From Taxillus chinensis (Eukaryota > Streptophyta > Magnoliopsida > Santalales > Loranthaceae): 64,000 nucleotides of DNA. Position numbers and translations under genes: made by a program. A model generated the notes under the pieces. That model did no database searches. It was not told where the DNA came from and saw only the letters and a program-made list of their open reading frames with translations. The number at the start of each line of letters is the position of its first letter. Positions within the stretch are counted from its first letter, which is position 1. Below, in pieces: positions 32,998 through 44,553 of the stretch. The stretch is from contig CM042089.1 in NCBI GenBank assembly GCA_023512835.1, positions 49,003,004 through 49,067,003 on the forward strand, given 5' to 3'.

Positions 32998-34400
32998 CTA
33001 TTGGACAATTTTCTTGAGGGCAAAACAATTTTCAAGGTCGTGCCCCACTCCACTGCTGTGATAGGCACATCGGGCTTTCGACTTGTACCATATAGGGGGT
33101 GGTTGTTTCATTTCTAATGCTGGAATTGGAGTCACCATTCTGGCTTCTAGGAGTCGTGGATATAGCTCAACATAGGTTATAGGGATCTTATTGAATTCTT
33201 GCCTGGGTTTATTGGTGGTTTGGCTCGACCTGACAGGGGCTTGTTGAGGTTCTGGTTGCATGGTTGGAGTTGGATTTGGTGGAAAACGATAAGGAACTCC
33301 CCCTTGTGGTTGATATGCTAAGTATGGAGGTGTCAGCGCTACATAGGCTGTCATTGGGGGTGGCCCTGCATAAGATCCAGGTGTGGGATACAGACTGTGA
33401 TATGTCCCAAAGTTGCCTTGATGCATAGGAGTGCTTTGCCAGATTGATTGGACATATGGTTCTTTCTTTTTCCCCATCTGTGCAGACTTCTTGGATGTGT
33501 CTGACGTATCGCATGAAGCTTCCCTTCTTTTACACCATCTTTAATACGTTCCTCTGAAGCCACTAGATTTGAGAAGTTGCTGGATATGTTACTTATCAGC
33601 TTTTCATAGTATACCCCTTTCCAAGTTTTGATAAACATTATCGTCAACTCCCTTTCAGTTAATGGGGGTTGAACTTCTCTAGCTGCCTCCCTCCATCTTC
33701 TCGCATAGACTTTAAAGCTTTCAGTAGCACCTTTGTCAAAGGCTAGCAACGCCAACCTATCTAGCTCCAATTCTGTGACATGTTTGTATTGTGCGAGGAA
33801 AGCTGTTGTGAGGTCTCTCCAAGTCTTGATATGACTTCCCTCCAGCTGAATGTACCATCGGAGAGGTGCCCTAGTCAAGCTTTCTTGGAAACAATGCATG
33901 AGGAGCTTGCCATCATTAGCATGGGCAGCCATCTTCCAACAGTACATAGTAAGGTGTGTTTTTGGGCATTGGGACCCATTAAACTTGTCAAAGTCAGGTA
34001 CCTTGAATTTCGGTGGCAAAATGATGCCGGGCACCAGGCACAGATCTTGGGGACTAATCATCCCATAAGCTTCTGCTCCTTCAACTGCTTTGAGTCTTTC
34101 CTCTAGCTTCTTCATTGATAGTGACTGATCACCTTCCTGAGGTACATGAAGTCTTATCGCTTCGGTCATGTTACTTGGAGCAGGTGAGGTAAATTGGACT
34201 CGATGAGAAGGCCCAAGGTTCATGTTGGATGGATTGAACTCCTGTGGGGGTACTGGAATGAAGTGGGGAGGAATTGTTGCCCCTTGTGCTTGCCATGGGG
34301 ACTAGTCAGTGGCCATCTCAGTGGGACCTCTATCTTTGTCTGCCGCCATCTTGGTCAACATTTCCATCATGGCCTTCATTTGATTTTGCAGTTCTTATTG
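32998..34400 (-). pseudogene. TR-GAG 2 gag protein, frameshifted
   Basis: The frame 34223-33351 encodes the gag core (KLEERLKAVEGAEAYGMISP, FKVPDFDKFNGSQCPKTHL, LRWYIQLEGSHIKTWRDL, QYKHVTELELDRLALLAF). A frameshift near 33520 passes to the frame 33477-32998, with GNFGTYHSLYPTPGSYAGPP, ITYVELYPRLLEARM and the zinc-binding-like CAYHSSGVGHDLENC. Upstream codons to about 34400, with a stop, continue the N-terminus (MMEMLTKMAADK). The copy shows what the TR-GAG 1 gag lost at its start. Confidence 0.85.
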
Positions 34401-34858
34401 GCCTTGCTCCAAACTAGCAAATCTATTTTATGTTTGTTCTCCCATTGAAGTGGATAGTTGTTGCTATCGGGATCTGAGGTTGTATTGGTGCACAATCTTG
34501 GCTGTGGCAGAAGTGGACTGTGGTAAGCTCCCTTTTTATTTTTTTTGTTTATTTTTTTTTGTTTTTCTCTTATATTTTGCATGATTTTTTTGATATGCAT
34601 GTATGCATGAACATGTGAGTGAGTAAGCATTTATGCATGGATCTACATGTCTACGTGATGCAATGCATGAAGGCAAATTGTTATTGTAAGGACCCGTACC
34701 TTGAGTTAGTCACAGTTTTGCCTTTTGAGTAGAGTTTTTTCTAGATTTTGACCTAGTGAATGAGCTCAAATGAATTCACGTTCAAAAGGAAAGATGCTTA
34801 GAATGATGTCCTCTATCTACCACAGAAGTTTCAGGCCAAACGGACGTGTATGTGAGGT

Positions 34859-34886
34859 GCACGTGAAATGGGTGCATTTCACGTGC
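34859..34886. promoter_or_regulatory. 28-bp inverted repeat with two G-boxes in the Gypsy 3 LTR
   Basis: Arms gcacgtgaaat and atttcacgtgc separated by six bases. Each arm contains cacgtg, the core bound by plant bZIP and bHLH factors. It lies about 300 bp upstream of the TATA box and is kept in the 3' LTR at 42342-42369. Confidence 0.6.
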
Positions 34887-35189
34887 AAGTGTGGTTGTCT
34901 TCTACATGGTGCAAGGAGGCTAGGGGTGAAGTTTGAGCGCATTTGGAGTGCATTTGGAGTTGCACGTGAATTAGGGAATTCACGTTCAAATTGGCATGCA
35001 GCCATATTTTTACATGGTTCCCTTGGTTTTGACATTCTAATGATCTTCCTCCAAAGGACCATGTTGAAATTCCGAGTATTTTGGCCTATATGGGTGCGGA
35101 AAGGTGCTAACTTGTGTGATCAAAACTACGTCATTTTGATCCTGGGATTTACTTAATCAAAACTATGCCGTTTTGATGTGGGTAGTGTC

Positions 35190-35196
35190 TATATAA
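35190..35196 (+). promoter_or_regulatory. Gypsy 3 LTR TATA box
   Basis: tatataa in the context gtgtctatataatgagggc, matching 42673-42679 of the 3' LTR. Probable core promoter of the element. Confidence 0.65.
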
Positions 35197-36662
35197 TGAG
35201 GGCTTGAGTTTGAGTTTAGGGTTCTTGTGTTCTTCTTTCTTGCAGTTCTTTGCCAGAGAGAGAGAGAGAGAGAGAGGATCTCCGGGCAGTTGCCGTGGTG
35301 GTTCGCGTCGTTGGAAGGTGTCTAGCGTAGAGGTTAGGACAAAAGTCTGAGGTAGGGATTCATGTTCTTCCTAACTCTCTGTTCTAGGATATTCACCTAT
35401 ATATATATATATATATATATGTAAATCCATATAGGTGTGATCTCCTATATGGATGTTGGCCTTCAAGTGGCATGTTCTGTTGATTCGATGTTGAATTTGG
35501 CCTGAGGATTTTCTGGGTTTGTTTATGCCCACCATGTGTTTGATGAAATGTCTGTGAGGCCCGCACACTATGTATTTGATAAAATGTCCGTGAGGCCTGC
35601 ATGCCATGTATTCAATATAATGCCTTGTGAGACCTTGTATATGAGTGTCTAATGATATACCTGTGTGACGGTGTGTACTGTGTTTGATTTGTATTTGATA
35701 AAAAGCCTGTGAGGCTGATGTGTGTGGCTTGCATCTGACCATGTTGGTCCCTTTGAAATAAAGTGTAAATGTTGTGCCGAGTTTACATGTTGAGATGTAA
35801 TGCTATCTTCGTTCGCTGGTCTGTTTGAGACCGAAGCCGAGATATGGGCCAGGCACAATAGCTGGACCCGTTGAGATTTGGCCAGGACGTGGTCCTGAGT
35901 CTCGGTGTAGCACTCACGATGGTGGGCTAAGTCTACACCCATTCCTGAGGGTAGGTATGGCGCCCGAGGAGGTGGTTGACCATATCTGACTCGGGTGGAA
36001 AATGTTGTATTGGTGTCCATGCAACATTCGCCTGGATGTGGTATGTCATGTCGCCGTGGTGGCGGGGTGTCCTCTGCCCTTCAGTGCGGGCTTAGGTAAA
36101 GAGTGTTTACTGGGTGATGTTTGCTGCTTTAGCCTTAGGCACGACACGAGCACAAGCATACACATATCATGCATGTTGTAGAGCGGGACGGGTCTGGGGA
36201 GACTGGATCCCTACTGAGCTAAGGTTTGCTCACCCCTCCTTTAAACTGTCCTTTTGCAGGGTTTAGCAGGCGGTAGGTGAAGGCTAAGGAGCTAGGTCCC
36301 TGAGGCTGGGAGTTTTATGTTATTTCCTTTGTTGTACTCTAGTTTTATGTTCTGGAATTTGGTTTGGTTTTATTTATAACAGTACACCTGGCTTCATAGG
36401 GGTTTTTCCCCGACTGGGTTGTAAAAAACATTTAGTCTTTGAAATGAAATAAAATGAGATGTTGTTATACAATTTGTGTTTGTGTGCATGGTTTGGGAGT
36501 AGGAGCATGCCCCTTGGCATGTTAGCCTGGTTGTGCAGGTTTGGGACAGCACCCGTGCCAGAAGTCCTTTTAAGGTGCTTGCACCAACCCCTTGTCCCTT
36601 CGGGTGCGGGCATGGGCAGTCACTACTCATTTCCAAGTGGAAGGAAATTGGGGCGTGACAAT

Positions 36663-36676
36663 ATGGTATCGGAGCG
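36663..36676 (+). promoter_or_regulatory. Gypsy 3 primer-binding site (tRNA-Met type)
   Basis: atggtatcggagcg, two bases after the LTR end; differs in one base from the common TGGTATCAGAGC. Confidence 0.85.
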
Positions 36677-37129
36677 ATAGTTCATGGTCTGGTGGACCTA
36701 GGATAGTGGGGGAGGCCTGGGTGCTTCTGAGACTCTTAGGAGGCAGTATAGGACACGCCTGATCAACGTGGTCCTATCTGGTCTTCTGGGGTGTACTCAG
36801 GGGTAGTTAGATCAAGGAGTAGGGCATTTGCATTTGGGTTGAGGGTGCATACATGCATTGGCATTAGGGCACTAGTTTAATTTCAGTATGAGTATCGTGA
36901 TTGGACATGCTATGTTCTTTGAAACTTGTGCTAAAAACAAAATTTTGTTGCTTGTGAAATTCGGTGATTTTCTTGTGAGGCTTGTTGCTATAAATTGCTC
37001 TTGTGTACTTCGTGATTTACCTGTGTGTTTAAATGTAAAACGTTGCTTGAGTACCTCATGGCCCATGGGGATGAGGGTGTGTAGAGCTTGAGAGAAGCTG
37101 ATCCTAGTTTGGTTTAAATTATGTAGATT

Positions 37130-38270
37130 ATGCCTCCTAGGAGAGTAACCCGAGCTACTCCAGCTGTAGAAGATGAATCTTCTGCACGTCTCTGGAGAGG
37201 AAAGAGGACAGCATGTAGAGGGCGATGATCCCCTGGAGCGGATCATGGCCCAAGTCCGGGCCCTAAGTGAGAACGTGCAAGGCATGCGTGAGGACCTCAA
37301 GGGAGAGATCCTAAACGAGGTGCGTCAGGAGATGATGGCACGACAGGCAGTGCCACCCTCTCCACCCCGTGAGGCGGAACCTCCGTGTAGGCAGGAAGTG
37401 CCGGTGAGGCGGGAAGAGGGAGACGTGTTGACGCAGTTCCGAAAGGAACATCCACCAAGGTTCAAGTGAGGAGCTGAACCTCTCGGAGCAAAGCACTGGC
37501 TGCGGCAGATCGAGCATGTGTTCTCCTTTCTCCGACCCCGGGAGGAAGACAAAGTGAGACTAGCAGTCCGGCAGTTGGAGGAGGAAGCCTTGGAATGGTG
37601 GCTTAGCATCTCAGGAAGCTAGGACATGGAGACCATGGCCTGGGATGAGTTCCTCCAGCTGTTTCATGAGGAGTTCTTTCTAGAGTCATTGCGGTGGCAG
37701 AAGCGGGAGGAGTTCAGCAGCCTGAAGCAGGGATCGCGCTCGCAGCGAGTATGAGCGAGATTTCCGGGGGCTGAGTCGGTTTGCTCCAGAAGCAATATCA
37801 AGGGAGGACCTGAAGGCCCATAAGTTTACCATGGGTCTCAAACCTGCCCTGAAGCAAAGGGTGGAGATGCTGCGACTGAAGACCTATGCTGAAGTCATGG
37901 ACACCGCCAAGATTGTTGAGAGAGGATTAGAGGAGGGAAGACAGGCTCACCAAGAGCGGATGGGGCAGAGCGCGCACGATAAGCACGGTGAAACCAAGAG
38001 GCAGAAGGTTGAGCCCGGGAGTGGGACTTTTCCCAAGGATAAGGGCCAAGGTTCAATGGCTCCGCCCAGATCCCGTTACTTTGGAGGACAGGGGAGTGCT
38101 GCTGGGAACTTCCCAAGCGGGTGTACCTGTTGTGGCCTGTCCAGGGCACGTCAAACGTGAGTGCCCCAAGCAACACTTGACGTGTCATAGCTGTGGGAAG
38201 GTGGGACACATCAGCAAGGTGTGTTTCAAAGAAGGGGAACAACCGGGGGAGCTGGAAGCTTAGCACAAGG
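37130..38270 (+). pseudogene. Gypsy 3 gag, several frameshifts
   Basis: Starts at ATG 37130 (MPPRRVTRATP) and changes frame within 45 bases. Later segments: VRALSENVQGMREDLKGEI (37173-37466), KVRLAVRQLEEEALEWW (about 37550-37605), a CAG-to-TAG stop at about 37621, FTMGLKPALKQRVEMLRL from 37828, and two zinc knuckles at about 38110-38215 (the second is CHSCGKVGHISKVC). The order is normal for a Tekay/Del gag. Confidence 0.84.
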
Positions 38271-38278
38271 GAGCAGGG

Positions 38279-38827
38279 GTGGGACCCAATTTCAGGCCCC
38301 AGCCCCCTAAGCCAAGACATTCGTGGTTGGCCAGTCAGGCCGGTTCCAGTCACACTAGGCCACAGGGGGAGAGGCAACCACAAGGAGGATCGGAGGGGCG
38401 TCCCAGTGGACTGCAGGCAGGAGCAAAAGGGAAGGCAAGTGAGGCTAGTGGCGGGGCAGGCCAAGGCAGAGTGTTCGCGCTTACCTCAGCACCAGCTGAA
38501 ATTGAGGAATTACCATCACCCTCCGAGGAAGGTGGGGCTGGACCTTCGGTGGTTCGAGGTACTATTCTAATATCTCGCACTGTTGTTGCTGCATTGTTTG
38601 ATACCGGAGCTTCATGTTCCCTGATTGCTAAGTCCTTGGTGGAGAGCCTTGGACTTGATTGTGTGGAGGCTGATAGACCTCTGAGGGTCGAGTCCCCAAT
38701 GGGAGGTGTGGAGTTGATCTACCAAATGTGTCGAGAGTGTGCGCTTACGATAGGAGAGGTTGACCTCTCATTTGATTTGTACGTAATGCCCATGAGGACT
38801 TTTAGTTTGATTCTGGGGATGGACTAG
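38279..38827 (+). pseudogene. Gypsy 3 aspartic protease
   Basis: An open frame of 182 codons. The protease begins at about residue 90, with ALFDTGASCSLIA carrying the catalytic DTG, then GGVELIYQMCRECALTIG and FSLILGMD. The tryptophan codon of the usual GMDWL is TAG here, which ends the frame. Protease motifs themselves are intact. Confidence 0.86.
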
Positions 38828-40093
38828 TTGATGGCCTTTCAGGCTAAGATTGACTGCTATAGGCGACGAGTATCATTTACTACACCCACAGGATCTTCCT
38901 GTACCCTAGTGGGTGAATGGGATAGGAATGCTGGGAGAGCTGGACCGACGAGGGAGCTATGGGGCAATATTACCCATAGGCTTGCCACCCTAACCTTTGA
39001 GGAGGAAGGTAACTTAGAGAAAAGGGTGTGGCCAGGATGTTGTCGAGAATTTCCAGGATGTCTTTCCTGGGGAGTTGTTGGAGTTGCCTCCACACGAAGT
39101 ATCGAGTTCACGGTTGAAGCTGTTGCCAGGGGTGGGACCTATCTCACAAGTAGCATACCGGATGGGACCCGCTGAGTTGCGGGAGCTTCGAAGCAAATAA
39201 AGGAACTGGGAGATAAAGGTTTTATCCGTCCTAGTACCTCACCTTGGGGTGCACCGGTCTTGTTTGCTAAGAAGGCAGATGGTTCGTTGTGACTTTGCAT
39301 TGATTATCGGAAGCTGAATCAAGTAACGGTAAAGAACAAATACCCTTTGCTGCGGATCGATGACTTATTCGACCAGCTGAGTGGAGCACGGTGGTTCTCA
39401 AAAATCGATCTGCGTTCGGGATATCATCAATTGAGGGTCAGGAGCAAAGACATCCCTAAGACGGTGTTCAGGTGCAGATATGGACACTATGAGTGGTTAG
39501 TGATGCCTTTTGGGCTCACGAACGCACCTGCCGTGTTCATGCATCTAATGAATCAGGTATTTGCCCCATACCTGGATTCCTTCGTGGTGGTATTTATTGA
39601 CGACATCCTTGTGTACTCCAAAACCCAAGCCGAGCATGAGGAGCACTTGGCCGTGGTGCCGCGGGCGCTACGAGATCATCACTTGTATGCTAAATTTAGC
39701 AAGTGTGACTTCTGGATGCGAGAGGTGCATTTTCTTGGGCATGTGGTATCTGCCGAAGGAGTTAGAGTGGACCCAACCAAGATTGAGTCCGTAGCATCTT
39801 GGAAGAGGCCCACAAATATTTTTGAGATCCGGAGTTTCTTGGGTTTGGCAGGGTATTACCGGCGTTTTGTGGAAGGATTTTCTCGGTTGGCGGCGCCCAT
39901 GACAGCTCTTACACGGAAGGGAGCCAAATTCGAGTGGACGGACAAGTGCCAGCAGGCATTCGAGGAGTTGAAGACTCGCCCGACTACCGCACCGGTGTTG
40001 AGTCTACCGCAGGAGGGAGTGCCATTCGAGGTGTATTGTGATGCGTCTCGCGTTGGACTGGGGTGTGTTCGATGCAAGAACGCCAAGTCATAG
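38828..40093 (+). pseudogene. Gypsy 3 reverse transcriptase
   Basis: After a protease-RT linker with frameshifts (38828-39175), reverse transcriptase starts at about 39190. A CGA-to-TGA stop lies in the [11 protein letters not shown] region (39291-39293). An intact 248-codon frame follows (39347-40093) with [28 protein letters not shown], the catalytic [22 protein letters not shown] and [12 protein letters not shown], then the RNase H start [15 protein letters not shown]. Frame shifts at about 40070. Confidence 0.92.
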
Positions 40094-40482
40094 CATATGG
40101 CTCGCGACAGCTGAAGTCCCATGAGCAAAACTACCCAACACACGACCTGGAGTTGGCAGCAGTTATTTTTGCCCAGAAGTCTTGGCGACATTACCTGTTG
40201 GGAGTGAAATTTGTGGTATATACTAACCACAAAAGCCTACAGTATATCTTCACCCAGAGAGACCTAAATTTGCGACAACGGAGGTGGGTAGAGTACCTGC
40301 AAATGTTTGACTTCACGCTCTCCTACACGCCTGGGAAGGGAAATTTAGTAGCCGACGCGCTAAGTAGAAAAGGGAAAGCCGAGGTTTCCATGAGAGGATG
40401 GAAAATGATTGAGCGGTTGGCAGTGCTTCAGTGCAACCCGCTTTCAGCGATGAGGGAGCTATCCTGTGTCCTCTCACCGTGA
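40063..40482 (+). pseudogene. Gypsy 3 RNase H
   Basis: A 139-codon frame holds [71 protein letters not shown] and [13 protein letters not shown], the standard Gypsy RNase H. The frame shifts on both sides. Confidence 0.9.
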
Positions 40483-40489
40483 TACCAGA

Positions 40490-41416
40490 GTTGTATCAGC
40501 GTGTCCGTGAGGGACAGTTAGGCGACGTGGACCGTGAGGTGATCGGGGCCCAGGATAGAGGCCGGAGAGCCGTCGAGAGCCGGACGAAGGAGTTGAGCAT
40601 GAGCTGAAATTTCGGGGGCGTTTGATAGTACCACCTCCCTTGCGTGAGGATGTGCTGAGGGAATTTCATCATTCCCGTTTGGCTGTACATCCAGGAGGAA
40701 CTAAGATGTATCATGCCGTTCGCGCACAGTTTTGGTGGCCGGGGTTGAAACGGAGGGTAGCAGAGTTTGTTTCCAGGTGCCTTACCTGTCAGCAAGTGAA
40801 GGCAGAGCACCAATGACCCGCTGGTCAATTGCAGCCTTTACCTGTAGCTGAGTGGAAGTGGGAGCATATTACCATGGACTTCGTGACGGGACTTCCTACC
40901 ACTTCTGGGAGGAAGGACATGATTTGGGTCATAGTGGACCGCTTAACTAAGTCAGCCCATTTCTTGGCAATTCGAGAGCGCGACTCTATCGGCACGTTAA
41001 GCCAGTTGTATGTTGTTGAGATTGTCCGCCTGCACGGAGTGCCCTTGTCTATTGTTTCGGACAGGGATGCGCGGTTTACATCCCGGTTTTGGGGAGGTCT
41101 GCAGGAAGCATTAGGAACCCGACTTAATTTGAGTACCGCATTCCATCCTGAGATTGATGGTCAGTCCGAGAGGACCATTCAAACATTGGAAGACTTGTTG
41201 AGGGCTTGTGTACTTGATTTTGGAGGATCATGGGCTTCCCACCTTCCTCTGGTGGAGTTTGCCTATAATAACGGTTACCGGTCTTCGATTGGGATGGCCC
41301 CGTTTGAGGCATTGTATGGCCGACCGTGTCGGTCTCCATTATGTTGGGCGAAGGCTGGAGAGGCAGCTATGTTAGGACCTCAATTGGTCCAGGAGGCTAC
41401 GGCAAAAGTTCACTGA
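40490..41416 (+). pseudogene. Gypsy 3 integrase zinc domain and core
   Basis: The zinc domain is at 40660-40800 (FHHSRLAVHPGG, then CLTCQQVKAEH; H, H, C, C present). A TGA stop at 40814 (CGA to TGA, a CpG site) precedes the core at 40829-41416, with all three acidic residues: MDFVTGLP, IVSDRDARFTS and DGQSERTIQTLED. The frame shifts near 41395. Confidence 0.91.
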
Positions 41417-41480
41417 TTCGGCAACGCCTTCTTACGGCTCGGAGCGGACGAAGTCCTATGCAGATCGCCGACGCCGACCG

Positions 41481-41924
41481 TTGGAGTTTTTGGTGGGAGA
41501 CCACGTATTCCTTCGTGTTTCTCCACGGAGAGGGCATAAGAGATTTGGGACTGGGTCCAAGTTGTCCCCTCGGTACATTGGACCGTTCGAGATTTTGAGC
41601 AGAGTTGGACCTGTTGCTTATAAGTTGGCGTTACCACCTAGTTTGAGCAGAGTTCATAATGTTTTCCATGTATCCCAGTTGCGGAAATATCATCCAGATC
41701 CCACACACGTGCTAGATTGGGGTACCCTGGATCTTGGAGAGGATGTGTCTGTTGTCGAGGCACCCATCCGTATTGTAAATAGGCGCGAGAAGCAGCTGCG
41801 AGGTAAGACTATTCCGTTGGTTCGGGTGTTGTGGCAACACCGAGGGCTGGAGGAAGAGACCTGGGAACGTGAGGCTGAGATGCGTGCTCATTATCCTGAT
41901 CTGTTCGAGGACGAACAACTCTGA
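41481..41924 (+). pseudogene. Gypsy 3 integrase C-terminus with chromodomain-like tail
   Basis: An open frame of 148 codons: GDHVFLRVSPRRGHKRFG and KLSPRYIGPFEILSRVGPVA (integrase C-terminal GPY/F-like module), then HVSQLRKYHPDP. The final 55 residues (VNRREKQLRGKTIPLVRVLW, then EEETWEREAEMRAHYPDLF) form the degenerate chromodomain of Tekay/Del elements, which directs integration to heterochromatin. The natural stop is at 41922-41924. Confidence 0.9.
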
Positions 41925-42154
41925 AGGAAGGGAGGAGGGCAAGCATCAAACTTCAACATAATCAGGTATTTGCCTAACTGGTTAGGTAACCTGAGCATAT
42001 AACATCGCTACATGACCATGTGGAGTGTATAAATGTGTGAAATAATTTGTGATTTGTTGTGTATTAATTTGTGCTAGAGGGTGTTAGAGGCCTATGCATT
42101 GGTTGTGATTGTTTTCTTTCATTCCACCTTTTCTTTTCAAGGACGAAAAGTCTT

Positions 42155-42167
42155 AAGGGGGAGAGGA
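42155..42167 (+). promoter_or_regulatory. Gypsy 3 polypurine tract
   Basis: aagggggagagga directly before the 3' LTR start at 42168. Confidence 0.88.
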
Positions 42168-43980
42168 TGTAAGGACCCGTACCTTGAGTTAGTCACAGTT
42201 TTGCCTTTTGAGTAGAGTTTTTTCTAGATTTTGACCTAGTGAATGGGCTCAAATGAATTCACGTGCAAAAGGAAAGATGCTTAGAATGATGTCCTCTATC
42301 TACCACGAAGTTTTCAGGCCAAACGGACGTGTATGTGAGGTGCACGTGAAATGGGTCCATTTCACGTGCAAGTGTGGTTGTCTTCTACATGATGCAAGGA
42401 GGCTAGGGGTGAAGTTTGAGCGCATTTGGAGTGCATTTGGAGTTGCACGTGAATTGGGGAATTCACGTTCAAATTGGCGTGCAGCCATATTTTTACATGG
42501 TTCCCTTGGTTTTGACATTCTAATGATCTTCCTCCAAAGGACCATGTTGAAATTCTGAGTATTTTGGCCTATATGGGTGCGGAAAGGTGCTAACTTGTGT
42601 GATCAAAACTACGTCGTTTTGATCCTGGGATTTACTTAATCAAAACTATGCCGTTTTGATGTGGGTAGTGTCTATATAATGAAGGCTTGAGTTTGAGTTT
42701 AGGGTTCTTGTGTTCTTCTTTTTCTTGCCGAGCCAGAGAGAGAGAGAGAGGATCTCCGGGCAGTTGCCGTGGTGGTTCGCGTCGTTGGAAGGTGTCTAGC
42801 ATAGAGGTTAGGACAAAAGTCTGAGGTAGGGATTCATGTTCTTCCTAACTCTCTGTTCTAGGATATTCACCTATATGTATATATATATATATATATATAT
42901 GTAAATCCATATAGGTGTGATCTCCTATATGGATGTTGGCCTTCAGTGGCATGTTTTGTTGATTCTGATGTTGAATTTGGCCTGAGGATTTTCTAGGTTT
43001 GTTTATGCCCACCATGTGTTTGATGAAATGTCTGTGAGGCCTGCACACTATGTATTTGATAAAATGTCTGTGAGGCCTGCATGCCATGTATTCAATATAA
43101 TGCCTGTGAGACCTTGTATATGAGTGTCTAATGATATACCTGTGTGACTGGTGTGTACTGTGTTTGATTTGTATTTGATAAAAAGCCTGTGAGGCTGATG
43201 TGTGTGGCTTGCATCTGACCATGTTGGTCCCTCTGAAATAAAGTGTAAATGTTGTGCTGCGTTTACATGTTGAGATGTAATGCTATGCTATTCTGCTGGT
43301 CTGTTTGAGACTGAGCTGAGATATGGGCCAGGCACAATAGCTGGACCCGTTGAGATTTGGCCAGGACGTGGTCCTGAGTCTCGGTGTAGCACTCACGACG
43401 GTGGGCTAAGTCTACACCCATTCCTGAGGGTAGGTATAGCGCCCGAGGAGGTGGTTGACCATATCTAACTCGGGTGGAAAATGTTGCATTGGTGTCTATG
43501 CAACATTCGCCTGGATGTGGTATGTCATGTCACCGTGGTGGCGGGGTGTCCTCTGCCCTTCAGTGCGGGCTCAGGTAAAGAGTGTTTGCTGGGTGATGTT
43601 TGCTGCTTTAGCCTTAGGCACGACACGAGCACAAGTATACACATATCATGCATGTTGTAGAGCGGGACGGGTCTGGGGAGACTGGATCCCTACTGAGCTA
43701 AGGTTTGCTCACCCCTCCTATAAACTGTCCTTTTGCAGGGTTTAGCAGGCGGTAGGTGAAGGCTGAGGAGCTAGGTCCCTGAGGCTGGGAGTTTTATGTT
43801 ATTTCCTTTGTTGTACTCTGGTTTTATGTTCTGGAATTTGGTTTGGTTTTATTTGTAACAGTACACCTGGCTTCATAGGGGTTTTTCCCCGACTGGGTTG
43901 TAATAAACATTTAGTCTTTGAAATGAAATAAAATGAGATGTTGTTATACAATTTGTGTTTGTGTGTATGGTTTGGGAGTA
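42168..43980 (+). repeat. Gypsy 3 3' LTR, lacking its last 159 bp
   Basis: Matches the 5' LTR from its first base to ggtttgggagta (5' copy ends that segment at 36501), then switches to TR-GAG 2 sequence. Contains the TATA box 42673, an (AT)n run 42871-42900 and the 36-bp repeats. Confidence 0.93.
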
Positions 43981-44534
43981 AGGGATGACAAGGCACATAG
44001 ACAGGATAAAAGAATAAACCAATAGTAAGGCGAATCATTTGTGCAGGGGATGACTTAAGGACTACCCTACAAAACAAAGGTTAGCATGGCATAGAATGAG
44101 CAAAACATGTGGGTCGATGCCCCTAATGGGCTTCTATTGCTAGACCTATCTTATTCGTTGGTTCCCAAACTTCCTCTGTAGAGGGCTCCGTACACCATGG
44201 GATTTATCGGAGGGGGGTTTTAAAAGGACGAGCTTTAAAAGAACCTCAAGCTTGAGTGAGGAGTCCGGGGCCCTATTGCGGATAATGATCAATGCGCAAG
44301 GTACCGTACTAAACCTCTCTAACCTAAATTGTGACAAACCCGAGTATAGGGTTATGCATGAATGCAACAGGTATGGAAAGCAGTAAATCGAAACTATCAT
44401 GGTATTAAAGCATATAAATCACAATTATCATAAAAAAATCGAGTAAAATAAATAAATAAATAAATAAAATAACCAAGTAAAAACAAAAGAAAACCTCCCA
44501 ATCCTAGTACTAGGCCTAACCCTCTAAGTGTTGT
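43981..44534 (-). other. TR-GAG 2 leader between primer-binding site and gag
   Basis: No coding frame. Read on the minus strand it follows the primer-binding site and leads to gag on the far side of Gypsy 3. An (aaat)n-type run lies near 44450-44475. Confidence 0.6.
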
Positions 44535-44552
44535 CCCTAGTAGAGTCGCCAA
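44535..44552 (-). promoter_or_regulatory. TR-GAG 2 primer-binding site (tRNA-Arg type)
   Basis: The minus strand reads TGGCGACTCTACTAGGGA directly after the LTR end ...GGTGATGACA. Tat/Ogre elements typically use tRNA-Arg with TGGCGACTC at this place (from memory of the family). Confidence 0.75.
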
Positions 44553-44553
44553 T

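Larger units (their letters stand above)
34685..36660 (+). repeat. Gypsy 3 5' LTR (1976 bp)
   Basis: Runs from TGTAAGGACCCGTACC to GGGGCGTGACA. Contains an inverted repeat around a G-box (34859-34886), a TATA box tatataa at 35190, a (GA)n run near 35255, an (AT)n run at 35399-35420, and three to four diverged copies of a 36-bp unit (tgataaaatgtctgtgaggc) at 35530-35730. The pair with the 3' LTR is similar throughout, with scattered transitions and small indels. Confidence 0.93.
34685..43980 (+). mobile_element. Gypsy 3: Tekay/Del-like chromodomain Gypsy retrotransposon
   Basis: 5' LTR 34685-36660, tRNA-Met primer-binding site, gag, protease, reverse transcriptase, RNase H, integrase with a C-terminal chromodomain-like tail, polypurine tract, and 3' LTR from 42168. 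The 3' LTR breaks off at 43980, lacking the last 159 bp seen in the 5' LTR, so no right-hand target duplication can be checked. It interrupts TR-GAG 2 between leader and gag. Several frameshifts and stops make it inactive. Confidence 0.92.

Noticed and set aside
35399..35742. Minus-strand His/Thr-rich frames in the Gypsy 3 LTRs (also 42845-43222).
   Set aside because: They are translations of the 36-bp repeats and the (AT)n run in the LTR.
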